DNA from: CAIWHR01 sp963726765
GTDB lineage: Bacteria > Pseudomonadota > Gammaproteobacteria > Burkholderiales > Casimicrobiaceae
Assembly (NCBI GenBank): GCA_963726765.1
Contig: CAVSDH010000005.1
Span: 1 to 64,000 of the forward strand
Direction of reading: 5' to 3'
DNA: 64,000 bases
Shown piece by piece: positions 35,937 to 44,250 of this stretch. Made by a program: the position numbers and the translations under genes. Positions within the stretch are counted from its first letter, which is position 1, and the number at the start of each line of letters is the position of its first letter. The notes under the pieces were generated by a model, which saw nothing but the letters and a program-made list of their open reading frames with translations, was not told the DNA's origin and did no database searches.

Positions 35937-36883
35937 CAGCGTATGCCGAGATGCGCCGGCAGGCCGCCGCCGGCCGCGAGCTGGCTGCGCCGCTTCCGCA
36001 GGTCCGCGAAGCGAAGGATGGCGTCGACGAGGTCATCGCCCGTCGCGAGCTCGAGCGCGTCCACGCCCGCCACCTGGAACGACTGCCGCAGCTCCGCTTC
36101 CCGCGCCTTCGCGGCGGCGGCGAAACGCTTGCGGAAACCGCGATCGTGAGTGTCGACGAACAGCTGCTCGCCGGTCTCGGCGTCCTGGACGACGAGCATG
36201 CCGAGGTCGGGGAGCTCCATCTCGAGCGGGTCGTAGAGGCGCACCGCGACGACGTCATGCCGGCGCGCGAGATGCGCGAGCGGCTTGGCCCAGCCCGGCG
36301 TGCTGATGAAATCGGACACGACGAACACGAGGGAACGCCGCGGCGCGACGCGCCACGCCATCTGCATGAGGTCGGCGAGGTTGGTTGCCGCCGACTGCTT
36401 CACGTCCGCCCGTGCTTCCATTCGGTGCAGGAGGTGCAGCACCTGCCGCCGGCCGCCACGCGCCGGTATGACCGTGTCGACGCGGTCGCCGTACAGGAGC
36501 GCGCCCACCCGGTTGCCGTGCGCCGTGAGAATGCGCGCCAGCACGGCCACGAATTCGGCGGCCACCGTCCGCTTCTCGAGCTTCTGCGAGCCGAACGCGA
36601 CCGACGGCGAGAGATCGAGCAGGAACCACGCGGCGACCTCGCGTTCCTCGTTGTACTCGCGAACGTAGGGCGTCTGCAGCCGCGCGGTGACGTTCCAGTC
36701 GATGTGCCGTACGTCGTCGTGATAGACGTACTCGCGGAGGTCGGCCAGGTCGAGCCCGTAGCCGCGGAAGAGCGTGCGGTAGTCGCCGTGCAGCACGCCG
36801 TCGAGCCGACGGATCACCGTCCACTCGAGCCGCCGCAGGACCGACTCAGGTGCCCGCGTTGGCGAGCGGCTCGATGCGGACAT
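35936..36883 (-). CDS. DUF58 domain protein
   Basis: The 315-residue product carries the DUF58 signature (YGLDLADLREYVYHDDVRHIDWNVTARLQTPYVREY, about residues 42-78) and a VWA-like fold with DLSPSVAFGS. It is a soluble partner in MoxR-DUF58-VWA operons. The chosen start overlaps the MoxR 3' end by 38 nt, and a shorter start is possible. It is coupled to the VWA gene at its stop. The exact biochemical role of this family is not established. Confidence 0.87.
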   Translation of the reverse strand: MSASSRSPTRAPESVLRRLEWTVIRRLDGVLHGDYRTLFRGYGLDLADLREYVYHDDVRHIDWNVTARLQTPYVREYNEEREVAAWFLLDLSPSVAFGSQKLEKRTVAAEFVAVLARILTAHGNRVGALLYGDRVDTVIPARGGRRQVLHLLHRMEARADVKQSAATNLADLMQMAWRVAPRRSLVFVVSDFISTPGWAKPLAHLARRHDVVAVRLYDPLEMELPDLGMLVVQDAETGEQLFVDTHDRGFRKRFAAAAKAREAELRQSFQVAGVDALELATGDDLVDAILRFADLRKRRSQLAAGGGLPAHLGIR

Positions 36884-37871
36884 GGGAGTCGAGCGGCTTG
36901 TCCGGCGCGGGCACCTTCTGCATGACGCGCACGATGAGCTCGTCCGCCGAGACGGCGTCGGCCAGCGCCTCGTAGGAGAGGGACAGCCGGTGCCGCAGGA
37001 CGTCAGGGGCGAGATCCGCCACGTCTTCGGGAAGCACGTAGGCGCGCCCGCGCAGGAATGCGAGCGCGCGCGCCGCTTCGACCAGATGGATCGTCGCGCG
37101 CGGGCTCGCGCCGAACGTGATGTAGCGGGCGAGGTCCTTGATGCCGTAGCGCTCGGGCGCGCGGGTCGCCGCGACCAGCCGCACCGCGTACTGCATCAGC
37201 GAAGGGTCGACGTAGCCCGTGCGGCACTCCCGCTGCAGCGCCGCGAGCTCGTCGGTGGAGGCGACGGCGGCGACTTCCTGCGCGATCCCGGTCACGCGCT
37301 CGACGATCACGAACTCCTCCTCCTCGCTCGGGTAGCCGACCAGCACTTTCATCATGAACCGGTCGACCTGTGCTTCCGGCAGCGGGTACGTGCCTTCGGT
37401 CTCGATCGGGTTTTGCGTCGCCATCACCAGAAACGGCGCCGGGACGCGATGCGTTTCGCCCGCGATCGTCACCTGGCACTCCTGCATCACCTCGAGCAAT
37501 GCGCTTTGAACCTTTGCCGGCGCGCGGTTGATTTCATCGGCGAGGAGCAGGTGCGTGAACACGGGGCCGAGCGACGTGTTGAACTCGCCGGTCTTCTGGT
37601 TGTAGATCCGGGTGCCGATCAGGTCCGCCGGGACGAGATCGGGCGTGAACTGGATCCGGCGGAACGTGCCCCGGATCGTGCGCGCCAGCGTCTTCACCGT
37701 GAGCGTCTTCGCGAGCCCGGGCACGCCTTCGACGAGCAGGTGTCCCTGCGCGAGAATCGCGACCAGCACGCGCTCGAGAAAATGGTCCTGGCCGACGACG
37801 ATCCGCTTGACCTCGTAGAGGATGCGTTCCATCAGCGGCGTGACGCCGCCGCGGCTCGTGGAATCCTGCAT
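36846..37871 (-). CDS. MoxR-family AAA+ ATPase
   Basis: The 341-residue ATPase has Walker A EGVPGLAKT (48-56), Walker B LLLADEINRAPAK (108-120), the sensor-like ATQNPIETEGTYPLPEAQVDRF and the C-terminal SPRATIHLVEAARALAFL. MoxR proteins act as chaperones that insert metals or assemble enzyme complexes, usually with VWA partners. Here the partners are DUF58 and VWA directly downstream, and nitrile hydratase beyond them. It starts 27 bp after the protease gene. Confidence 0.92.
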   Translation of the reverse strand: MQDSTSRGGVTPLMERILYEVKRIVVGQDHFLERVLVAILAQGHLLVEGVPGLAKTLTVKTLARTIRGTFRRIQFTPDLVPADLIGTRIYNQKTGEFNTSLGPVFTHLLLADEINRAPAKVQSALLEVMQECQVTIAGETHRVPAPFLVMATQNPIETEGTYPLPEAQVDRFMMKVLVGYPSEEEEFVIVERVTGIAQEVAAVASTDELAALQRECRTGYVDPSLMQYAVRLVAATRAPERYGIKDLARYITFGASPRATIHLVEAARALAFLRGRAYVLPEDVADLAPDVLRHRLSLSYEALADAVSADELIVRVMQKVPAPDKPLDSHVRIEPLANAGT

Positions 37872-37898
37872 GGGTGGGGTGCCTCCGGAGGTGGCGCG

Positions 37899-38798
37899 TC
37901 AGAACGGCGACACGCCGATCGCCGCTGCCGCGTTTTCGATGGGAACCGCGAATCCGATGCCGATGAAGACGCGCTGCTCGGTAGGATTGAGGATCGCGGT
38001 GACGATGCCGACCACTTCGCCGTTCGAGGTGACGAGGGGTCCGCCCGAGTTGCCGGGATTGACCGCCGCGTCGAACTGGATGAGGTTGGTCAGCAGGCGC
38101 TCGCCCCTTGCCGAGCGGTACTCGCGCGCGAGGCCGGAGACGACGCCGGCCGACGCCGAGGGCCCGATGCCGAACGGATAGCCGATCGCCACCACGTCGT
38201 CGCCCGGCGCGAGATCCGCGGTCGAGCGCAGCGTTGCCGCGGGGAGGTCGTCCGGTATCCTGGCGGCCTTGATCACCGCCAGGTCGTGCTCGGGCCGAAC
38301 GCCGATGACGGTCGCCTCCGACTCGAATCCGTCGTGAAACGTCACCTCCACGCGTTCGGCGCCGGCGACGACGTGCAGATTGGTGAGGATGATCCCGGAA
38401 TCGACGATCACGACGCCGGTGCCGATGCCCTCGATCACGTGGCCGTCCTTTTCCTTCTCGCGCCCGAGGCCGCGCACGCGGACCACGGATTCGCGGACGG
38501 CTTCGTACGCCTTTGCCGCGCGGGACGGCAGCTGCGCGGTCTCGAGCGTGTGCAGCACTGCCGCGTCGATGTCCTCCTGCGTAATCGCGCGCGGCGCCGG
38601 CGCGATCGCCGCGTAGAGCAGGACTGCAGCGAGGGCGCAGAGCCCTCCGGTCATCGCGAGCAGCGACGACGCGCGACGATCGCGCAGCGCTCGTCGCCAG
38701 CGCACGATCCAACCGCCAGCCGCCGCAGCGACGGGCGCAACGGCCGGGGTTTGCGGTGGTGCAGGCGTCGACCGGCTGTAGAGCGCGACCTTTCGCAT
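37899..38798 (-). CDS. Membrane-anchored trypsin-like serine protease (HtrA-like, no PDZ)
   Basis: The 299-residue product has an N-terminal cytoplasmic tail and one TM helix (residues 47-68), so the catalytic domain lies in the periplasm. The catalytic triad is visible: His142 in LTNLHVVAG, Asp172 in PEHDLAVIKA and Ser251 in NPGNSGGPLV. There is no PDZ domain after residue 290, unlike DegP/HtrA. Start and stop fit tightly between secreted-protein and MoxR genes (35 and 27 bp). A role in quality control of the envelope is likely but inferred. Confidence 0.9.
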   Translation of the reverse strand: MRKVALYSRSTPAPPQTPAVAPVAAAAGGWIVRWRRALRDRRASSLLAMTGGLCALAAVLLYAAIAPAPRAITQEDIDAAVLHTLETAQLPSRAAKAYEAVRESVVRVRGLGREKEKDGHVIEGIGTGVVIVDSGIILTNLHVVAGAERVEVTFHDGFESEATVIGVRPEHDLAVIKAARIPDDLPAATLRSTADLAPGDDVVAIGYPFGIGPSASAGVVSGLAREYRSARGERLLTNLIQFDAAVNPGNSGGPLVTSNGEVVGIVTAILNPTEQRVFIGIGFAVPIENAAAAIGVSPF

Positions 38799-38833
38799 GG
38801 GAGCGGTACCGGAAGACCCGCGGTCCTCGGTCC

Positions 38834-39247
38834 TTATCTCCTGGGCGCTACCGTTATCGTCTTGGTGGCGGCCGTGCCGCGCGCCGCCGGCGGACGCGCG
38901 GACGCGCCACGAACGATGCCGGCGTCGGACGTGGACGTGCCCATGGTCGGGATGCCGGCGACGATCTGGTCGACCGAAATCGTCCCGGGAGTGCCGGGCC
39001 CGATCAGAAACGCGATGGGCGCGCAGCGGTCGGATTCGATGAACAGCAGGAACTCGCCACGCTGCCGCAATGCGTCGCGACTGGCGGCGCCGCGGTCGCT
39101 CATGTCGACCGGCGGCGTCGTGTCGCGGTAGATCACGTTCTCGCCGCGGTCGTAGACGAGATAGCAGGTGGACGCGAGCGCCGCCCCTTGCGACGCGCCG
39201 AGCGAAACCACAGCGAGCAGCAACCCGCGCAGGATTGATCGCATCAT
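38834..39247 (-). CDS. Small secreted protein, unknown
   Basis: The 137-residue product has a signal peptide (ILRGLLLAVVSLGASQGAALAS). The mature domain includes CYLVYDRGENVIYRDTTPPV, two Cys (one at the mature N-terminus, one in ESDRCAPIAF) and a Ser/Thr/Ala-rich C-terminal tail. It resembles short conserved proteobacterial proteins with no known function. Two adjacent ATG codons make up the start. It lies 38 bp after the upstream secreted-protein gene and 35 bp before the protease gene. Confidence 0.72.
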   Translation of the reverse strand: MMRSILRGLLLAVVSLGASQGAALASTCYLVYDRGENVIYRDTTPPVDMSDRGAASRDALRQRGEFLLFIESDRCAPIAFLIGPGTPGTISVDQIVAGIPTMGTSTSDAGIVRGASARPPAARGTAATKTITVAPRR

Positions 39248-39285
39248 CGTTCTCCTTGGTCGAAATCCGTCCTCGCTGCCGTGCG

Positions 39286-40101
39286 CTAGGGCGCGCACTT
39301 GCCGATGTAGCCGTCGGAAACCTGGGCTTCGGAGTCGGCGGGGGCGAGCCCGCGGCCGTCGAACAGTACCGGGATCTGGTTGGGGGCGCCGAGCTTCGCG
39401 TCGGCGCGCCGCCGTTCGTTCAGCAGCCGGAAGATGTTCCATTCGTCGTGGGCGCCGCGGCTCACCGACGCGGACGCCCGCAACGCGTAATAGCGGCGGA
39501 ACGCCGGCTTGGTGAGCCCGCCGGCGACCGCCTTTTCGAATTTCGGGTCGGTCTTCACGCGATTGTCGAAGTATGCGTCGAGCTTGCCCATGTCGGCGTT
39601 GCCGTCGAACTTGAAGTAGCGCGCAAAATCCTGCGGGCCGGCGAAATAGACGAAATCGAAATCGCCCAGGCCGTCCGGTCCCTCGAGCAGCGTCGTCCAC
39701 ATGAGCATGTAATCGGCGCCCGTGCCCTTGGGAAGATCGGCGTCGAGGGTGCCCGGGTTGAGAACGTAAATGAAATCCGCGCCGAAGCGCCTTTCGATGG
39801 CTTCCTTTGCGCTCGCCGCGACCTCGGAGTTGACGTCGAAGTTGCCGCCGCCGGCCGATGAGAGCGGGACGCTCAGGTAGCCGATCGCCTTGCCGCCCTT
39901 GCGCTGGTCGGCAATCAGCGCGCGAAATCGCTCGACCTTGGTGGCGATCGTCGCCTTCAGTTCGTCGTTCACGCAGTAGCAGATCCCGATTCTGGTGCAT
40001 TCGGTCGCCTTGGCTGCGAGTGCCGGCGCCGGTGCGAAGGCGACGGCCGTTCCGAGCGCCAAGCCCGCGGCAAGCCGCGCGCGGGTTCGATGTGAGTTCA
40101 C
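39286..40101 (-). CDS. Secreted protein of unknown function, start of the nine-gene run
   Basis: The 271-residue product has a signal peptide (LAAGLALGTAVAFAPAPALA) and a mature N-terminus with three Cys (ECTRIGICYCVND). The rest is soluble, with no recognised domain. It includes AIERRFGADFIYVLNPGTLDADL and DFDFVYFAGPQDFARYF. The start is a GTG with AGGAG about ten bases upstream. It is the first gene of the same-strand run to the nitrile hydratase accessory gene and is divergent from the CBS gene at 40295. Confidence 0.72.
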   Translation of the reverse strand: MNSHRTRARLAAGLALGTAVAFAPAPALAAKATECTRIGICYCVNDELKATIATKVERFRALIADQRKGGKAIGYLSVPLSSAGGGNFDVNSEVAASAKEAIERRFGADFIYVLNPGTLDADLPKGTGADYMLMWTTLLEGPDGLGDFDFVYFAGPQDFARYFKFDGNADMGKLDAYFDNRVKTDPKFEKAVAGGLTKPAFRRYYALRASASVSRGAHDEWNIFRLLNERRRADAKLGAPNQIPVLFDGRGLAPADSEAQVSDGYIGKCAP

Positions 40102-40294
40102 GGTTCCATGCTCCTGCAGGACGATCGTCGGTGTGCGCCCGGGGCCAGCACCTCATGCCGATGCGGGCATTGCGCACCTGCAATGCAGCGCCAACATATG
40201 CTGACCTCCGGAACTCGTCAAGGAGGCCGTCCCTTGACTAAAGATCCGCGCGAGCGCCCAATGTTCACGATTCGATTCGCACCGCGAGGCCCCC

Positions 40295-40720
40295 ATGTCG
40301 ATCCGCTCCGTCCGCTCCGTCGTCGCCTCCCAGACGCCGCTCCTGGCGCCCAAGTCCACCACGGTGCTCGACGCCGCCCACCGGATGAAGCAGGACGGCA
40401 AGGGTGCGCTTCTCGTCGTCGAAGGCTCGAAGCTGATCGGCATCTTCACCGAGCGCGACGCGCTTTTCCGGGTCATCGCAGCGGGCCGCGACCCGGCCAC
40501 GACCACGCTCTCCGAAGTGATGACGCCGCAGCCGCAGACGATTCACCCGGACGAGCCGTTCCTGCACGCGATGCGGATCATGCATCGCGGCGGCTTCCGG
40601 CACCTTCCCGTCGCCGAGCACGGCCGGCCGCTCGGCATGGTCTCGGCGCGCGATGCGCTCGACGACGACCTCTACGAGCTCAGCGTCAATCTGGAGCAGC
40701 GCGAAAACATGTTCGACTAG
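40295..40720 (+). CDS. CBS-domain-pair protein
   Basis: The 141-residue product consists of two CBS motifs (about residues 8-60 and 75-128, with ALLVVEGSKLIGIFTERD and HLPVAEHGRPLGMVSARDAL). The ERDAL- and ARDAL-type motifs are the adenosyl-nucleotide sites of the pair. No effector domain is attached, and the protein is likely a soluble sensor or regulator of another protein. It is divergent from the nine-gene run, with a gap of 193 bp. Confidence 0.85.
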   Translation: MSIRSVRSVVASQTPLLAPKSTTVLDAAHRMKQDGKGALLVVEGSKLIGIFTERDALFRVIAAGRDPATTTLSEVMTPQPQTIHPDEPFLHAMRIMHRGGFRHLPVAEHGRPLGMVSARDALDDDLYELSVNLEQRENMFD

Positions 40721-40833
40721 GTCCGCTCGGCCGCTCGTGGCAGCGAGCGGTCGCGTCGAGCGGGCTCACCCCGGGAAGTGCAGCGTTGCCGCTCGCGGCG
40801 ATCGCCGCATGCAGACTCCCTTCGTCGTCGCGC

Positions 40834-40839
40834 TATCAT
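40834..40839 (+). promoter_or_regulatory. Candidate -10 box deciding the start of the binding-protein gene
   Basis: TATCAT in CGCTATCATGGCG. It sits 29 nt before the GTG at 40868. The ATG at 40838 lies inside it, which argues that the GTG is the true start. Confidence 0.38.
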
Positions 40840-40867
40840 GGCGCCCCGCCCCTCCCCGGAGCACCGC

Positions 40868-42652
40868 GTGACGAAAGAACGACGGCCTCGTGCGTTGGCG
40901 CTGCTCGCTGCAGTCATGCTTGCCATCGCGTGTTCCACGCAGGCTGCGGACCCCGAGAAGGTGCTCCGCCTCGCCTCTCCGGATATCGAGACGCTGGACC
41001 CCCAGCAATATGCCGATGATCCGTCGTTCCAGGTGCTGATGGCGATCTTCGAGCCGCTCTACGAATGGGATTATCTGGCGTCGCCGCCGAAGATGGCGCC
41101 GCTCACGGCCGCCGCGCAGCCCGAGATCACCGACGGCGGGAAGACGTGGACGATCCGGATGAAGAAGGGCGTGCGCTTCACCGACGACCCGGCGTTCGGC
41201 GGCAAGCCGCGCGAGCTGACCGCCGACGACTACGTGTATTCCTTCAAGCGATGGATGGATCCCAACGGCCGGCGCGGCGGGTCGCCGATCGTCGCCGATC
41301 TCCTCATCGGCGCGCGCCGTGTCGTCGACGCCGCGCGAACGTCAGGCAAGTTCGACTTCGACGCCCCGATCGAAGGCCTGCGCGCGCTGGACCGCTACAC
41401 GCTGCAGCTGCGGCTGACCGAAGTCAACTACCCCAACATCCGCGACACGCTGACTTTCGTCCCCGCGGCCGCGCGCGAGGTCGTCGAGGCCGCGGGGCGC
41501 GACATCCGCACGCGCGCGGTGGGCACGGGACCCTACAGGCTCAAGGAGTGGAAACGCGCGTCGCGCATCGTGCTGGAGGCGAATCCCGGCTACCGCGCGG
41601 CGTCGTTTCCGGCCAGCGACGACCCGGCGCATGCCGCGCTCCTGCGAAGCATGAAGGGCAAGGCGATCCCGCAGATCGGCGTCGTCGATATCGCGATCAT
41701 GGACGAGGATCTGCCGCGACTCCTGCAGTTCGAGCGCGGGGATCTCGATGTCGTCGTGCTTCGCGGCGAGATCGCGAGCCGAATGCTCGCGGACGGCAAG
41801 CTCAAGCCGGAATACGCCGCGCGCGGCATGGTGCGACACGTGTTCCCCGAGCCGTTCGCATTTCTCTTCTATTTCAACGTCGCCGACCCGGTCATCGGCG
41901 GCATGGACAGGGAGCACGTCGCGCTGCGCCGCGCGATGGCACTGGCGGTCGACATCGATTCGCTGATTCGTGTCGTCTACGCCGGCCAGGCGCTGCCCGC
42001 AGGGCAATTCGTGCCGCCCGGCGTGGGCGGGCACGACCCCATGCTCAAGGCGAAGCCTCTGTACGACCCGGCGGCGGCGAATGCGCTGCTCGACCGTTTC
42101 GGCTACGCGGTGCGCGACGCCGAAGGGTTCCGCAAGACGCCCGACGGAAAGCCGCTGACCATCACCATGACGCTGCGCGTGGGGGCCCCTATGCGCGAGG
42201 TGCAGACGCTGTGGAAGAAGAACATGGAGGCGGTGGGCCTGCGCACCGACTTCCATGTCACGCCGTTCCAGGATGCGATCAAGGAGCTGGAACAGGGCCA
42301 GTTCCAGACCTATTTCGGCGGCTTCGGCGGCTCGCCGTCGGGCTACAACGTCCTGTCCCAGCTGCACAGCCGGCAGCCGCAGCGCGTCAATGTGACGCAG
42401 TTCAGGAACGCCGATTACGACCGCGCCGCCGACCTGTTTCTGGGCAGCGCGACGAACGACGGCCAGATTGCCCTGGCGCGGAAGATGACGGAGATCGCCG
42501 GCACGTGGATGCCCGAGCTGCCGGCGACCTTCCGGCTCGAAACCAACGTGGTTCAGCCGTGGATACAGGGTTTCGCGCCGCCGATCTTCACGAGCTACTG
42601 GAAATACCTCGACATCGATAGCGCCAGGCGAAAGGCGGCCGTCGCCAAGTGA
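40868..42652 (+). CDS. ABC transporter substrate-binding protein, family 5 (oligopeptide type)
   Basis: The 594-residue exported protein starts at GTG 40868 with GGAG eight bases upstream. A signal peptide follows (ALALLAAVMLAIACSTQA), which carries a lipobox-like LAIAC, so it may be a lipoprotein. The mature protein shows the SBP_bac_5 words SPDIETLDPQQY, GVRFTDDPAFGG and TADDYVYSFKRWMDP, and the C-terminal GGFGGSPSGYNVL. It binds peptides or similar solutes in the periplasm. No permease or ATPase genes are adjacent, so its partners are elsewhere or shared with the Dpp-like system at 48-54 kb. Confidence 0.85.
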   Translation: MTKERRPRALALLAAVMLAIACSTQAADPEKVLRLASPDIETLDPQQYADDPSFQVLMAIFEPLYEWDYLASPPKMAPLTAAAQPEITDGGKTWTIRMKKGVRFTDDPAFGGKPRELTADDYVYSFKRWMDPNGRRGGSPIVADLLIGARRVVDAARTSGKFDFDAPIEGLRALDRYTLQLRLTEVNYPNIRDTLTFVPAAAREVVEAAGRDIRTRAVGTGPYRLKEWKRASRIVLEANPGYRAASFPASDDPAHAALLRSMKGKAIPQIGVVDIAIMDEDLPRLLQFERGDLDVVVLRGEIASRMLADGKLKPEYAARGMVRHVFPEPFAFLFYFNVADPVIGGMDREHVALRRAMALAVDIDSLIRVVYAGQALPAGQFVPPGVGGHDPMLKAKPLYDPAAANALLDRFGYAVRDAEGFRKTPDGKPLTITMTLRVGAPMREVQTLWKKNMEAVGLRTDFHVTPFQDAIKELEQGQFQTYFGGFGGSPSGYNVLSQLHSRQPQRVNVTQFRNADYDRAADLFLGSATNDGQIALARKMTEIAGTWMPELPATFRLETNVVQPWIQGFAPPIFTSYWKYLDIDSARRKAAVAK

Positions 42653-42722
42653 CGCCGCCGTCGTGGCTTCGCGCGCGCTCGGCTTCCGGTATTCCGCGGA
42701 CCGTGGAAATCCCGGCGACCCG

Positions 42723-44105
42723 TCAGCCGGCGCGCGCGAATGCGAAGGTGCAGCGGCGCCCGCCCCAGCCGCCGGTGAGGGTGGGCGAAGGTCCGGCCAG
42801 CGTGCCGCTGAGCGAGGCGGGCGTCTCGCGACCGTAGTTGCGCTTGGCGCGCGCGATGGCGTATCCGGTGAGCGCGAGTGCGCCATCGCCGGCGACCCGG
42901 CCCTGCAGCGTGAGGAAGCCGGGTTGCCCGCGTGGTCCGCGCTCGATGGCCACGTCGCCGTCGTGGATCATCGTGACGAGCTGATCGGTGAACGAGTCGA
43001 GCTCCTGGTAGCGCTCGCAGGTCCGTGTGATCGTCCATTTGCCGTCGTACGCGCCGGTACCCTGAGCCGGTGCCACGGCGGGCGTGGAGACGACGACCGC
43101 GGCGCGCACCGCTTCGGCGTCCTTGCGCGCCTGATCTGCTTTGGCGACCTCGGCGGCCGCGTCGCGCTTCATCGCGTCGGCTTCGGCCCGGGCGCGCGCG
43201 GTGGTGGCCTCGGCTTCGTATCGTGCGCGGGCGGCCGTAGCGTCGGCCTCGGACCTCGCGCGCGCGGTCCTGCTTGCGTCGGCGTCGGCGCGTGCGCGTG
43301 CAAGCTCTGCTTCCGCCGCGCGTTTCATGGCTTCCGCATCGTCGCGCGCCCTGACCGCTTCGTCGTCCTGCTTCGCACGTCTCAACGCGGCGTCCCTTGC
43401 GGCCGCGTCGTCGGTGGCGATCACGGCGGGAGCATTGGGCGGTGCGGGCCTGCCGGCGCCGATCCAGCCTGCAAACCATGCAGCGGTTCCCAGTGCGCCG
43501 AGAGCGAGCAGTGCGGGCACGGCCCACCAACCGCGACCGCGCGCGGCGCGCATCGGTGAATGTGCGCTTCCGGCGGCGCGGGCGCCGGACAACCGATAGG
43601 CCCGGACAGGGCGCGAAATGTTTTTGAGCGACTGCTCCCCGATGTCCTGGAAGCCGAGGTCGAGCTTGCCCGTGATCTGGTCGTACACCGACGACGAGAT
43701 GCAGATCCCGCCGGGCTCGGCAATGCCTTCGAGACGGGCGGCGACGTTGACGCCGTCGCCCAGCAGGTCGTCGTTCTTCACGACGACGTCGCCGAGATTG
43801 ACGCCGACGCGGAAGAGGAGCCGCCGCTCCTCGGGAAGCGCGTCGTTTCGCGTCTTGAGCGCGTCCTGGATCTCGACGGCCGAGCGCACGGCTTCGACCG
43901 GGCTCGCGAATTCGGCGAGGACCGAGTCGCCGGCGGTGTTCACGATGCGGCCTTCGTGGAACGCCACGATGCCGTCGATCACGGCGCGATGCGCGGCGAG
44001 AACGCGCAGCGTGCCCTCCTCGTCGTGACTCGTCTGCTGGCTGTAACCGACGGCATCGGCGGCGAGGATGCAAGTCAGCCGCCGCTTGATACCGGGCGTC
44101 TCCAC
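42723..44105 (-). CDS. Class III adenylate/guanylate cyclase with TM and coiled coil
   Basis: The 460-residue product begins at GTG 44105 with AGGGAG seven bases upstream. The class III cyclase domain (about residues 8-180) has metal Asp17 in LAADAVGYS, Asp60 in NTAGDSVLAEF and NVAARLE near the end for the transition state. A TM helix (AVPALLALGALGTAAWFAGW, near residue 205) follows. Then comes a long Ala/Arg/Glu-rich coiled coil (to about residue 340) and a C-terminal domain ending with WGGRRCTFAFARAG. The layout places the cyclase inside and the coiled coil outside, or the reverse. The cyclase product (cAMP or cGMP) is unverified. Confidence 0.82.
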   Translation of the reverse strand: METPGIKRRLTCILAADAVGYSQQTSHDEEGTLRVLAAHRAVIDGIVAFHEGRIVNTAGDSVLAEFASPVEAVRSAVEIQDALKTRNDALPEERRLLFRVGVNLGDVVVKNDDLLGDGVNVAARLEGIAEPGGICISSSVYDQITGKLDLGFQDIGEQSLKNISRPVRAYRLSGARAAGSAHSPMRAARGRGWWAVPALLALGALGTAAWFAGWIGAGRPAPPNAPAVIATDDAAARDAALRRAKQDDEAVRARDDAEAMKRAAEAELARARADADASRTARARSEADATAARARYEAEATTARARAEADAMKRDAAAEVAKADQARKDAEAVRAAVVVSTPAVAPAQGTGAYDGKWTITRTCERYQELDSFTDQLVTMIHDGDVAIERGPRGQPGFLTLQGRVAGDGALALTGYAIARAKRNYGRETPASLSGTLAGPSPTLTGGWGGRRCTFAFARAG

Positions 44106-44250
44106 GTCGTTCTCCCTGGCGCAATGATCGGAGGTTATCATTTCCGGTCGTGCCCGGACCTGTGCGCGCGGGCACGAATTCGCGGCCGCCCCATTGTGCT
44201 GCCGGCGGCTGCGGCGGGACAATGACCGATCGTGCATCGGAGCGCGTTGC

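Noticed and set aside
33574..36258. Long minus-strand frame joining nitrile hydratase beta with upstream sequence
   Set aside because: The upstream part is out of frame with VWA and DUF58. The beta subunit starts at 34230 with MNGVHDMGG.
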